In this document: positions 45,437 to 57,354 of the stretch, piece by piece
How the letters are laid out: each line of letters opens with the position of its first letter
Numbering within the stretch: position 1 is the first letter of the stretch
Source of the DNA: Anabas testudineus
Lineage: Eukaryota; Chordata; Actinopteri; Anabantiformes; Anabantidae
Reading direction: 5' to 3'
DNA length: 64,000 nucleotides
Assembly: GCF_900324465.2 (NCBI RefSeq)
Contig: NC_046616.1
Location: forward strand, 6,201,047-6,265,046
Notes under the pieces: generated by a model
Told to the model about the DNA's origin: nothing
The model's input: only the letters and a program-made list of their open reading frames with translations
Databases searched by the model: none
Translations under genes and position numbers: made by a program

Positions 45437-45717
45437 CTAAAAATAGATTTTTAAATGTCCTCACACTGCACAATGTCTTAGGATGAAGGGAGAGACACAA
45501 GTGTGTTACACAAGTTTGTACATGGCAAAATGTGGGCAGGGTAGACTGGGTTTGCACAACCATGTGCAACCAACTTGTCCTAGTAGTACAAAACTACCAT
45601 CAGCTGTACTGCAGTTGTGTTTAATGCTAGTTATGTAAAGTATGTCAAGTGCGAGGAACGCATGTTTTAAAATTAGCTAAGAAGACCACTGTATGAAGGA
45701 GTTTACTCCACTTGTAC
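45437..45717 (+). promoter_or_regulatory. candidate muscle promoter/enhancer elements upstream of ampd1 (MEF2 site and E-boxes)
   Basis: CTAAAAATAG at 45437-45446 is a perfect match to the MEF2 consensus YTAWWWWTAR. CANNTG E-boxes follow at 45601-45606 (CAGCTG), 45612-45617 (CAGTTG) and about 45710 (CACTTG). They lie 350-620 bases upstream of the ampd1 start codon. AMPD1 is skeletal-muscle specific, and the mammalian promoter is known to use a MEF2-type element. E-boxes occur often by chance, so the MEF2 match carries most weight. Confidence 0.4.
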
Positions 45718-46059
45718 TGAGCCTTGCAAAAATAAGTTGCCAGTTTCAGAACTAATGTCTTCCATGCTATCGAGGTGTTATATAATACGAGTCCCCTCAC
45801 TCACACCCCTCTCTTTGTCTACACACTGTACCAGTCAGTCAGTCCTACATACACAACTTAAAATAGAGACACATATGAGTTCCCTGTTACGTTATAGGCA
45901 TGTCCTGTGTATGCCCAGCAGTTTCTGGTTACACGTGAGGCAGAGGGAGCTTGATATTGCACAGACCAAGCACAGGACTCCACTCTTGTCCACTCTAGTG
46001 GTCCAGTGGCCAACCACCTTTTACCAGTCCTAGGAGCGTTTCACTAGAAGGGTGTCACC

Positions 46060-49000
46060 ATGCCTAAAGCCTTAGCTCCAGGTGAGTAAGATCAGCCTGA
46101 CTTCAGGGCTTAAATGTGCAGTCTTACCTGTAAAAAGAGGGGTTGAATGGCAATTTATAGGGATTATTTTTACATTGACAAAATTTAACTGAGCAAAGCA
46201 TTCACTGTGTTCTTTTGATTTAATCTTTGTGATGCTTTAAAGTCCCTTCTATCAGAATAAAACACTCATATCAGCTTGTTGAGATGTTTAGACAGCAGCA
46301 GTCGTTCTTGTAATAAATTCCTCTCTGTTTGCCAGGGCCACCACGTCTCTAATGGATAACTCTGACAGCTTAATGACAGGTTCATTCATACATTGCATAT
46401 AATTCCAAACTTAACTGTTTACTAAAAATATATTATATTCATCACAAGATGTTAATCCTTCAGAATTGGACATCTTTAAGAAAAAATGCTGGTTTACCTT
46501 CACGTTGCCTTTGGGATTTGTGCTTGCACCAAATTGTTCACTAGTTTGAATTGCATATTAGTTCAATCAGCAGATTCCAACATCTAAATGCTGTTCTTGA
46601 GCTCAGCTGTAATGATTCAGATTCATGTCATAAAAATGTAGGGCTGTGTATCAGCTTCAGCAAGTGAACGTGTCACAGAGGACGTTTGGTGAAAGTGAAT
46701 TGTCAGCAGATTCTCTTGCGTCAAGTGTGACATGAGGTCAAGTCTTGCTGCAACTTTTGCCCTGTTGGTTCGTTCAGTTTTAAGCTCTATGTGTTGTACT
46801 ATTCATCTAGATGCTGTTGTAATGGTTGCTAATTATAGCTTACCTTCACGAAGCATGGGGCATCTGGCAAGTGCGACGTCATATTATACCTTAAGGAGTT
46901 TTTATAAGAGTGAAAAATAGAAATGCAGTGTTCTCGCCAGCTGCTTCCTGAAGAGCTTGATGTCATAGCTAATAAGTCAGGTTGTAACAATTTAGCAGGT
47001 ATTGGTGGACACCGTCTTTAAGTGTGTTTACACTTGTCGTGACATTTCATGCCAGTGTTGTCAAGCTGTCAAAAACCAGAGCAGTTAGCTGTCAGATGGT
47101 CAGTTTAGTCAGAGCACTAATAACATCATTTCCTTTTTACTTTTAAATGTATTTAATCACAAAGATAGTTTTAATGTTATCTACAGGTGTGCAGTCAGAT
47201 TCACAGGATTCAAATTGTGCTGCTTTGAAACATAACCACATTTATTTTGTTTCTCTCTAACCTGGACTGTCCCACCCTGACTGGGACTTTTTGCTAACTC
47301 AGCAGAGGGTGGAAGTAAGTATGGAGCGCGGAAACTTACTCAGGAGTTTGTGAAAGATGAGAAGCATTACAAATGCATGGACAATCATATCGCCAAATAT
47401 TATTTCTCCAACGTGCATTTGAATGCAACCTAGTAATATGGATCTTGATCTTAGTAAATGAACATAAACAAATAAAGTGGGAATGGCCACCATTTATCAA
47501 TCTATTGTTCACCGTCAGTGTCGGTTCTCTGTTTCATTATACACTTTTGGTACCAGATGCTTCACAAATTCAGCATCACAGATCAAAACTGAACTGAAAG
47601 TGAACATTTACATTAATAAATGACTTTTTCTGGGTAGGTTTGTGACTCTTTCACCGTGGGAATGCATATAAACAAGACCTAATTGACTATTAGATTTGGA
47701 ATGGGCACATGGGGCTTATTCCTGAATGCCATGGAAACACATTTAATGCATCTTCACATGCACGGAGATCATATTTACCTGAGGTATTCTATATACTTTT
47801 ACTACTAATCATATCTGATTTAAAACTTGTTTCTCCAGTGGGATCAAAGAGGCCATAAAAACATCTCCACATGTATCATGAAGATGCAATGACCAAGAAT
47901 TTGTCCAAATGTTGTATTTATTTAAACAGTTCCTGTCACGTGTCCTCTCCATTATCCACCCTCACACTTTTTCTTAATCCAACTTATCCATTTACCGTGA
48001 AGTGTATGCATTGGTCCAATGTGTCACTTCGTTGCTCATGTCCTCAACATCTGCAGTTGCATGTATATTACTAAATAATTGAAATATTCATAAATGTTAA
48101 TGTGCAGTTACTGTAACTGTTTCCAAAGTATTATGCATTTATTTATTCTATTATTACAATGTGCAGTTGTTCAAACAGGATTAAAAGATTTGTATATCAT
48201 CTTCATATACGTATAACACCTGGAACATAACATGTTTTAACTCATGCTTTTCTAACACTTCCTCTTTTGGATTTTACTCTGGGTGGTGCTACTCTGTTGC
48301 TGGGCTTGACCAGGTCCACAGAGTAAGTATGAAGGATGAAAAGTGAAAGCCAACTCATGATCTGTGTCATATTGGAGTTGTCGTCTTCAAGTAGAAAGCC
48401 TCTGCTCTTGTCTAGTAAGCGCATGTTCTGTAGCGAGTAGCGTTAAGAAGAACTCTCGACTTGTCTATTGTCATTGTGTTGCTCGTAATACAGCCCTGTT
48501 GTTGATAGCTTGGTTGATTAGCTCATTCATTTTGGATCTTGACCCTCTTTTCCTGTCATTTTTTTCCAGCTAACAATCGATTCAGATCAAAATAAATACC
48601 CACAAATATCTTGAGTGCTGGAGTGCAAATAATAAAATGCAAAATAAATCATAAAAGGTGACAAGAAAACGGAGTCTGGAGTTATAAATATACTGTACAT
48701 AAAGACAGGCTTGTATTCATATGAGTCGAGTCAACTGTGTGTCTCAGTGCTTCATCACTGTGGTTCCTCTCTATATCTATGCATGGGATTTTGTGTTTGC
48801 AGCCCAGACTGGAGGTCAGAGTTGCAGACTTGTAGTGGCTGAGTCACTCTTTGTGTACAATGCATGTGTTGGAGTCTGTGCCCATCAGGTTGGTAAGGTT
48901 TATGCTTTGTATGTCATTCATCAAAATTCATTCATCATCATGGATGTACATCATTTAGTAATCAGACAGTTTTGTTTGTGTTTCATGTGTTATTGTTAAA

Positions 49001-52000
49001 CCCATTTTGTTCACTGTGTGGTGTGATGGAAGTTAGCGGGTCTAACACTAACAAAATCTCCTTTGCCACGCCTGACAGAGACCGATGAAAAGATGCGGGC
49101 CTTCGCCGAGAAGGTCTTTGCGTCTGAGACCAAAGATGAAAACATCCGCGATGAGATCTCCATGTTTGATGTGGCTGAGGACTGTCCCATCCTCCACCAT
49201 GAGATGGCCTACCATCTGCACACTGAGGATGATACTGAGAAACGGTGAGGGGGAAGACAATGTACTGTCATATGTAGCAATAGAAGCATTGCATGGGGAA
49301 AAACAAGATATTATGACAGTGGATGAAGCCAAATATTAACCCTTACCTCTCCTTTTTCACAGCAAGAGGCTCCTGCGCTGCACTGCCATGGCCATGCCTA
49401 TGCCGAGAGCTGCTCTCGAGGTGACTGTTGCCCCAGTAGAGTCAGTGGAGGTGGATAGACCCCTATACCTGGAAGTACCAGACTTCCAAAGAGTGGCCAT
49501 CGTTGGAGACTATGCTGCTGGGGTACTATTTATTTTCCTTCTATTTTTATTCTATTAAGTCTATTAAATTTACTATTTAAATGACTTCAAACCTTAGCTT
49601 ACCATACAGATTGAATGTTTTGACAAATCTAAGGCAGGTATATACCAGTGGTTTTAGAAAGAAAGCAGACTGTTCTCATTGCGTGAATTAAAAAATAACA
49701 ACTGATTTTTATTTATTCCACTGTTAGGGTTTACAGTGTAGTAGTAGTATTTAAAGTTTCTACTCCAACAAATGTTCAAAAATGTCTTAAAACTAGACAT
49801 AGTTCAGGTTTATATACAGGATGTGCTAACCTTTAATTTCACTGACATTAGTCTGTGGTTTAGTGGACTCCCTCACATTAACAGAGGCCCATGAATGTGA
49901 AGCCAGGGTTTAAGTTTCATGGCTAAAGGTTTGACATTTGCAGAGAGAAAAACACTCTTGAGGAGCTGATTGCTATTTCTGTTACAGCTTACTCATAACC
50001 TCACATTTATTTTTATATTTTCACTGTGCTGTGAAATTGTTTTAAACGCCTGGCTAGTTAGTGTGAAGATTGTACAGTACTTTGGGGCTGTATTTAGTTG
50101 TACAGGAAGGTGTCTATTGTTTTGTTGTTAGAGTAAAAATGAAATGAAGAACAACTTTCTTTTTTCAGTTAGACTGTTGTCTGTAACGTCTCTTATCTGC
50201 TGCTTAGGTGACCATGGATGACTTTGAGCTGTCTTGCAAAGGCCTTTATCGTGCCTTGACCATCAGGGAGAAGTACATGAAGCTGGCCTACCAGCGCTTC
50301 CCACGGACAGCCTCCCAGTACCTGCGTGTGATTGAGGGAGAGAGCTTCAAGCCTGAGGATCAGGTGCAGCCAGGTGAAGAGAGACGTAGATGAGATTTTT
50401 TAGCATGATGCAGCTGGGGTTTGCATGAATAGGCTGAGACACAACATGTATCTGTCCACCGCTTTCCCTAATTTTACGTTACATCCATCATCAGTGTTCA
50501 CATCTCCTCCAAAGAAGGTGGAAGACGCCTTTGATACCAAGAGCCTGCCAAAGAATCTGGGCTATGTTGCTCGTATAAAGGATGGCGTTATGTACGTGTA
50601 CAACGATGCTGCAGCTGCTGATAAGCATCAGCCCAAAGACCTGCCCTGCCCCGATTATGCCACCTTCATCGACGACATGAACTTCCTCATTGCTCTCATT
50701 GCACAGGGCCCAACGTGAGACTTTTACAAGTGTTCACTGGTCTGATTTGACTTGTAGAATTGAAATATATGCTCTACAATACAAGACACCTGATAACATG
50801 TCTTCATAGATATAATCAATTAAGAAATGCTCATCATTGTTTTGTAGTAAGACTTACACTCACCGCCGTCTGAAGTTCCTCATGTCCAAGTTCAATGTGC
50901 ATGAGATGCTGAATGAGATGGAGGAGTTGAAGGAGCTGAAGATGAACCCCCACAGGGATTTCTACAACTGCAGAAAGGTAGCCATCAACAGTATTTATAA
51001 TAGTTAGCATTTATTTCTAATGTTCCTGTAAGTGTCCTGAATTTAAAGCACAGAAGAAAAAAAACTATTGGATGTAAAAACATTTTCTACACCTTTAGGG
51101 GTTATAATGACATGTCTGTCTCTTTTTGGTAACCACCCTATTCTCTCATCCCTACGATGGCAATATACTGCAGTGCAGTATTGTGTAGTAGAGGAGTGTA
51201 GAGGGTGCAGCAACACAGCTTTCAGACAGAGGATTTGTACATAATCAACAGAAGTCGAGACACTTTTAAGTTTCAAGGCTTAATTTGCTGTGGGAAAGTT
51301 TTTAAACCATTACTTATTCCCTTTGCATATTTTATATGTCACAACAAATCACAAAATGTTTGTAGTCATATTTAATTTAGATATTCCACAGTGTAATGTC
51401 TGCTTGTATTTTAGCAGCTGCCATGAACCTTGTGTATGTTTCTCCAGCTCTCTCTTGTGGCCAAGCAGAGTTACTACATATGATAAACTCAGAGCCTGAG
51501 TCGTCCACTCTCCTTACAATTCCAGGTGGACACTCACATCCATGCAGCCGCATGCATGAACCAGAAGCACCTGCTTCGCTTCATCAAGAAGTCTTACCGT
51601 GTGGACGCGGACCGAGTTGTGCACAACCTGAAAGGCAAAGAGGTCACCATGAAGGAACTTTTTGAGTCTCTCAACCTGCACCCTTATGACCTCACTGTGG
51701 ACTCCCTGGATGTGCACGCTGTATGTTACTTGATTTCCACATCAGGAGCTATATTAGTGTTACTGCCTCAAAGCCTGATCAGGACATTTAGGGTCAAACT
51801 TTATATAACAGCTTCTTAAACTAAAGACATTATCCATTTCCTTCAGTCGTTCCTTCTTGTGTTTTTGATATTTCTCCTTAGGGTAGACAAACCTTCCAGC
51901 GCTTTGATAAGTTCAATGCCAAGTACAATCCCGTGGGAGCCAGTGAGCTGCGTGACTTGTACCTCAAGACAGAGAACCAAATCAATGGAGAGTATTTTGC

Positions 52001-55000
52001 CACCATCATCAAGGTTAGTTTTCATGCAGTGGGACAGAAAATCTTCAAAAAAATTGTTGTAGTAATAAAATCACTTGCTCTATCTAGCTCTAACTCTACC
52101 CCAAATGTATATCCACACCAAACTTCACTGAACATGATTTGATTTTTGTGCAAATCAGGAAGTAGCCAGTGACCTGGAGGATGCTAAGTATCAGTATGCT
52201 GAGCCTCGTCTGTCCATCTATGGCTGCAACGCTAATGAGTGGAACAAGCTCTCGAGCTGGTTTAACAAACACAGAGTCTTCTCCCCAAACCTCAAATGGA
52301 TGATTCAGGTTCCAAGAATCTAGTACGTTTTACCATCTGTTCTTTGTTTGTGTGCTGTTGTAGATGCATCATAGCTTCAGCTTTGCCTAAACTATAGACA
52401 GTATGATTACCATGACAAATAGTCTCACAAATAATCAAATTTAAGTGAATACATTTTGTCCCTCTTCTATCTCAGTGACATCTTCAGAGGCAGGAACTTT
52501 GTGCCACACTTTGGCAAGATGTTGGAGAATATTTTCCTTCCTATATTCCAGGCCACTATTGACCCACAGTCCAACCCAGAACTCAGTATCTTCCTCAACC
52601 ATGTGAGTCACAAACGGAAAAAAGTCACACCAGAGCTCTAGAATGACTCTCAAACATGAATAATAATTACATATAAATGATCAAGACAGCAAAGGAATCA
52701 TCTGAGAGCCCCAGTACCATTTACCATTTTCCTCCCGATGTGTAGGTGACAGGTTTTGACAGTGTGGACGATGAGTCCAAGCACAGTGGCCACATGTTCT
52801 CCACCAAGAGCCCCAAGCCAGAGGAGTGGGACATTGTCAAGAACCCCTCCTACACCTATTACATCTACTACATGTATGCCAACATTGCTGTTCTCAACCA
52901 GCTTCGCAGGTGAGTAACATTGTCTGAGTATTTTTATTGTTCTTTTGAGGTATTTGATGATTACAGGAAAACCACTTCCTCTAAGAACACGTGTCTTTTG
53001 TGAAATATAATACTTGTTTATCGTCTGCTCTTTAGACAGAGAGGAATGAACACATTCCTGTTCAGGCCTCACTGTGGTGAGGCCGGAGCCATCACACATC
53101 TGCTGGCTTGTTTCATGACTGCTGACAACATTTCTCACGGCCTCAACCTCAAGAAGGTCAGGTCTCGCTTGCATGCATTGTCTTACTTACTGTAAATGAA
53201 TACTAAATTAACACTAATTAAGTACTATGCATAACGAAGCACTGGTTACAGATTTGAGGCCTGTGTTATGCAGTATATAGAAATCTATAATAATGTCATT
53301 ATAATTACATAATGATTGTCATAATGTATATGACATTGAACATCTAAATTAAATAAACTATCCATGGCAGAAAAAAAGATCAAGTCACATTTACGTGTGA
53401 GTAATACAAGCAAAGATAGTGGACAAAGCCATGAGTGATTGCAGTTAGAATGCATTTGGCCAACAATGTAACACGGTCAACAGTACAATCTATAGTGTAT
53501 TGTGTAAACTGCTGATTAGGAGAGCTTCTGCAACCCCGAAAGGGAAACAGAAGACAAAGTATATGAAGCACAACTGGTGACTAAGAGAACAAATACAAAT
53601 GTATAACATATACAAACAATACAGCTATGTAACAATAGATGGCAGAAGTACACAAACTATAAAGTATGCAAATACTTCCCTAAAAAAGTGGAAATATCAC
53701 TTCACATTTTCACTTAAGTTGAAATACATTAAGTACATGCTTGACTTGACTTAATGTACAAAGTCTGAGCAGTGCAGTGCTACCTTCACCAACGAGCCCA
53801 GGTTATTGTTCTATTCACTCAAATGCCTCTTCTAGGAAACACTACATTTTAAATCTGATTAGAAACACAATCTCTGAGGCGATTCAGTTGCTGAATTGTA
53901 AACCCTCTGCCTTTCATGGGACTTTTTTGTTTGCAGTACTCTGTCCTGTTGCGCCCTCAGCTCAATTCCTAACATCGTTTGTTGTAATGCAATCTCAGAT
54001 CTGAGATTCATCCTATGAGTAATCTTTCAGTCTGCACATGATGTATTGCTATTTGTGACATTTTGTCTGATTTATTAGCAAAAATAAAAGTCAGAAAACA
54101 AGTTATAATGTCCCAAAGAAACCGATGATATCTGCTGTTGCTCCACCACAGAGCCCTGTGTTGCAGTACCTGTACTTCCTGGCCCAGGTCCCCATCGCCA
54201 TGTCTCCTCTCAGCAACAACAGCCTGTTCCTGGAGTACGCCAAGAACCCTCTGCTGGAGTTTCACCAGAAAGGCCTGGTGGTTTCTCTATCCACTGATGA
54301 CCCCATGCAGTTCCACTACACCAAGGCATGTGAACATAAAGCGTTTGATGATAATTTAAACAATGAGACACATTGTGCTGTAACAAATGGGTATTGCAAG
54401 TATTTGTGTTCACCTTCATTCCCAAGGGAAAGTCATCAACTGCACAGCACATTATAAAATGGCATCTGTGCAAAATTAGCTATTCAGTGCTATTCACTCA
54501 CTCCTACACAGTCTCTCTTCAGATTCAGTAAGTTGAAGTAAAAGTTATCGAAATGTTTAAGAGTAATGCTTGAACTTCATGACCACAGGAACCCCTGATG
54601 GAGGAGTACGCCATTGCAGCCCAGGTCTTCAAGCTCAGCACCTGCGACATGTGTGAGATTGCCAGGAACAGTGTGCTGCAGAGTGGTCTGTCTCATGAGG
54701 TAACTGGAGAGCTTGAAGAAATAACTTCCAATTTGCCTTTTTATTTTGGCAAAATTGTTTTTTTGCAATAAAAAGTTTCTGCATCCTCTGACAGACAAAT
54801 GCCGCTCTTAGATTGAACTAGTTTTTCGTCATGGTACATTTAGAGTTCATTAATACTCATACTAACAAATGCTGGTGGTTCCCTTCTGTGCTCCAGGAGA
54901 AGACCCACTTCCTGGGCAAAGACTACATGAAGGAGGGTCCAGAAGGCAATGACATCCGCAAGACCAATGTGGCCCAAATCCGTATGGCATATCGCTTTGA

Positions 55001-55052
55001 GACCCTGTGCTATGAGCTTGATCTCATCAAGGAGGGTCTGAAGATCGAGTAA
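46060..55052 (+). CDS. ampd1: AMP deaminase 1, muscle isoform
   Basis: Sixteen coding exons: 46060-46081, 47303-47314, 49079-49244, 49363-49522, 50208-50373, 50495-50714, 50848-50977, 51526-51720, 51882-52013, 52159-52322, 52476-52602, 52746-52909, 53036-53156, 54152-54325, 54589-54699, 54897-55052, giving 739 residues (735 without the microexon). The enzyme deaminates AMP to IMP in the purine nucleotide cycle of muscle. Metal-binding HIH lies at 296-298, RPHCGEAG holds His565 and Glu568, and the amidohydrolase signature SLSTDDP holds Asp642 and Asp643. The N-terminus after the microexon ([16 protein letters not shown]) and [18 protein letters not shown] match AMPD1 better than AMPD2 or AMPD3. 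The ATG sits in GTCACCATGC. The intron after 54325 starts with GC. An intact catalytic core suggests an active enzyme. Confidence 0.97.
47303..47314 (+). CDS. ampd1: 12-nt microexon (exon 2) of ampd1
   Basis: The 12 bases CAGAGGGTGGAA lie between GCTAACTCAG and GTAAGT. Inserted between exons 1 and 3 they keep the frame and produce the peptide PAEGGKTDE. Human AMPD1 reads PAEGKQK at the same place and also has a 12-base, alternatively skipped exon 2. Without it the junction is PETDE, which is also in frame, so skipping is tolerated. Confidence 0.85.
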
Positions 55053-55249
55053 ACATGCTCAACAGAACTCCTCTATAATGTGATGAAGAAATATTTCTAT
55101 ATTTGTTTTCACCGAAACTTTTAAACAAGTACATTTTAAAGTCACAGGACCTTCTTACACCCTGATGTTCTCTACTTTTGTGGAAGAAACTTTGAAAATA
55201 GTTTGACTTATAACAGTACATGTGGGGAAACATCGTGTATAAGAATGAA

Positions 55250-55259
55250 AATAAATAAA
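55250..55259 (+). terminator. ampd1 poly(A) signals (overlapping AATAAA pair)
   Basis: Two overlapping AATAAA hexamers start at 55250 and 55254, about 200 bases after the ampd1 stop codon. A short 3' UTR is expected. Confidence 0.6.
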
Positions 55260-56340
55260 ATGTGAAATAAGTTTGAGTGCACTCATTGACAAATTCACAA
55301 ATTAATTTAAACTGTTCCACAATACGATGTAATTTACTTGACAGCTGCTGCAGCTGTCTTCAGACCTTTCTTTTAAGCTTGGCATCTCTCCTGTACCAGA
55401 AATATTTGTAGTTAACCGTTGTTCAGCTGTATAAAAGTTTAGCTTTGTAGATATTTACTACTGTCAGCAGAATGAATAGGAAAAATGTGCATTATTTTTG
55501 CAAACTTAAATTATTATCCTTCATTGCTGGATAATCCATAACTTTAACCATCAGCGTCTCCACAGTTTCATTATTGAAATTAACACTGGGATACAAAAGC
55601 AACATTTGCTTGATCCTGGCTGTCAGTGTGCTTCATACTATAAATTATTATTATATGAGTTTATTATGTTAGTTTGATCATTCTGTAACTATCTGACAGT
55701 TTGTAATATATACACACTTCAACACATTAGTTGAAGCGAATCAACTAAATGCACATATCGTTTTTACCACGTTTTCACATTAGTTTTTCCATAATTTCAA
55801 CTCTATCCATCACGTTTCTGCACACAACACATCACATCACATCTCGGGACCTCATAAATTCTGCTGCACTCGTTTATTAACTTGTGCAGCGCCGCAGGTG
55901 CAGCTCATCACACAGTGTCTATATTTCCCAGGACACGTGAAGACAACAGTATTTATTCATCGTTGACAGCTGCAGGACTTGATGATGACGTCTCCTCCGC
56001 TGGATCGACAGGATTCAACGAAACTTTCTCACAGTTACAGACGCGTCAAGCTCGACAGAAACACCGGAGTGTAACCGGGAGTCGAGCGACTTATGCAGTA
56101 AACTGTGGCAAATTAATAAAATCACAGTTATTTGGTATTTCTCTACGATCATGTGTCTAAAAATAAGATGAAAATGTTCATGTCTTGACAAGAAAATAGA
56201 TGGCAATTAGTAATTTTGTAATATAGTAATTCCTAAATTTCTGATAATATTTGTACATTACAATGGAATTTTCTTCTTCCTGCCCTCCTTTTAATAACAT
56301 TTAAAATAAGAATCCTTGATTACTTTCCACTTTTTGCCTT
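55260..56340. other. intergenic stretch between ampd1 and dennd2c
   Basis: No coding exon or known repeat family was recognised. The open frame at 55882-56160 has no conserved content. Confidence 0.4.
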
Positions 56341-56342
56341 GT

Positions 56343-56753
56343 TACAGTCACTTTATAAGACTGTTTGATAGCAGCGATTAGGTAGAACAAGACTTTAGAT
56401 TAAAGATTTATACAGTATCATGCATACGGCTCAGAGGCCTTAGTTAATCTGTGTATAGTTTTTACCTCGACACTGAAAAATGGCTCAACCAGCTTTTATT
56501 CCACTGCATAGATAGGTGGGGTTTAAACGTGTTTCCCGATACAAATTCTCAAAATGTAAATGTGAATTAACTTCAGCTTGCTGACAGACATCTTTGCATA
56601 AACAACACATTTTATTTAAAACTTCTCAGTGTGATTTTTTAAATTTTGTTCTTTGGAGCAGCAGGAGGAAGCAAAAAGCAGCTGTTACTCTGATTCCCTT
56701 TTTATGACTAGAAACTGACCTTGACAGGAGCCAGAGTACAGTCACTTTATAAG
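56343..56753 (+). repeat. dispersed repeat, copy 1, with 17-bp flanking direct repeat
   Basis: A unit of about 370 bases (56362-56731) recurs in the same orientation 3 kb downstream (59332-59607). Copy 1 is flanked by a perfect 17-base direct repeat (TACAGTCACTTTATAAG at 56343-56359 and 56737-56753). This looks like a target-site duplication. No coding capacity, poly(A) tail or clear inverted termini were seen. The family is unknown to me; a nonautonomous transposable element is the likely explanation. Confidence 0.75.
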
Positions 56754-56999
56754 GCTCACACATTAATACTGCATTAAGTGCAACTTTTGATGAAAGTGCA
56801 TTGAGCTAAAAGAAAATCCACCTGATTTGAAATATGTATATAAGACTAGAAAAAGTTATAAATGTGTCTGAACATGTAAATATAAAGATTATTATGCAAA
56901 TAAATAGTCTTAAAATTTTGGAATCTGAGAATTTTAACTTGGAAGAATTGTGTACTTGGCAATAAAGGGTTTTATTTTGGAGGGTCACACCGGAAGTCA

Positions 57000-57248
57000 T
57001 ATTTTCCGGCTGACTTGACGCTAATTGTCCCGAAAAAGAGGACGAGGAGTGCTCCTCTTTGCTCTAATCTCTGCTCTGTGGCCACTCTACTTTCTTTGTT
57101 GATGATGTTAGAGAACAAGATACGTTTTTGTGCCCTGTAAAGTCTATTTTCTAGCACCAACTGACTGTATGGCTGGACTGTCGTTAGCATTTACTTCCAC
57201 ACTGCTAACTTCTCCAAACTGAACGATGCGTGAGAGCGGACTCGGATT

Positions 57249-57282
<34 letters not shown>

Positions 57283-57354
57283 GTGTTTTTCATTTTATCT
57301 GCAGGATCATGAGGAAAGAACATGAATTTTCCACGTCATTATAAACTACCACGG
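57000..57354 (+). other. probable first (5' UTR) exon of dennd2c
   Basis: The segment ends in a strong donor (CCACGG then GTAAGT). It contains a (TTAG) tetranucleotide run at 57249-57282 and a short upstream reading frame of 11 codons plus stop (57309-57344). The sequence upstream looks like a TATA-less promoter. The left edge is approximate. It would splice to the acceptor at 59803, where the next exon begins with further untranslated sequence. Confidence 0.5.
57249..57282 (+). repeat. (TTAG)n tetranucleotide repeat
   Basis: About 8.5 perfect units of TTAG lie inside the presumed 5' UTR of dennd2c. The repeat would be transcribed if the exon call is right. Confidence 0.95.
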
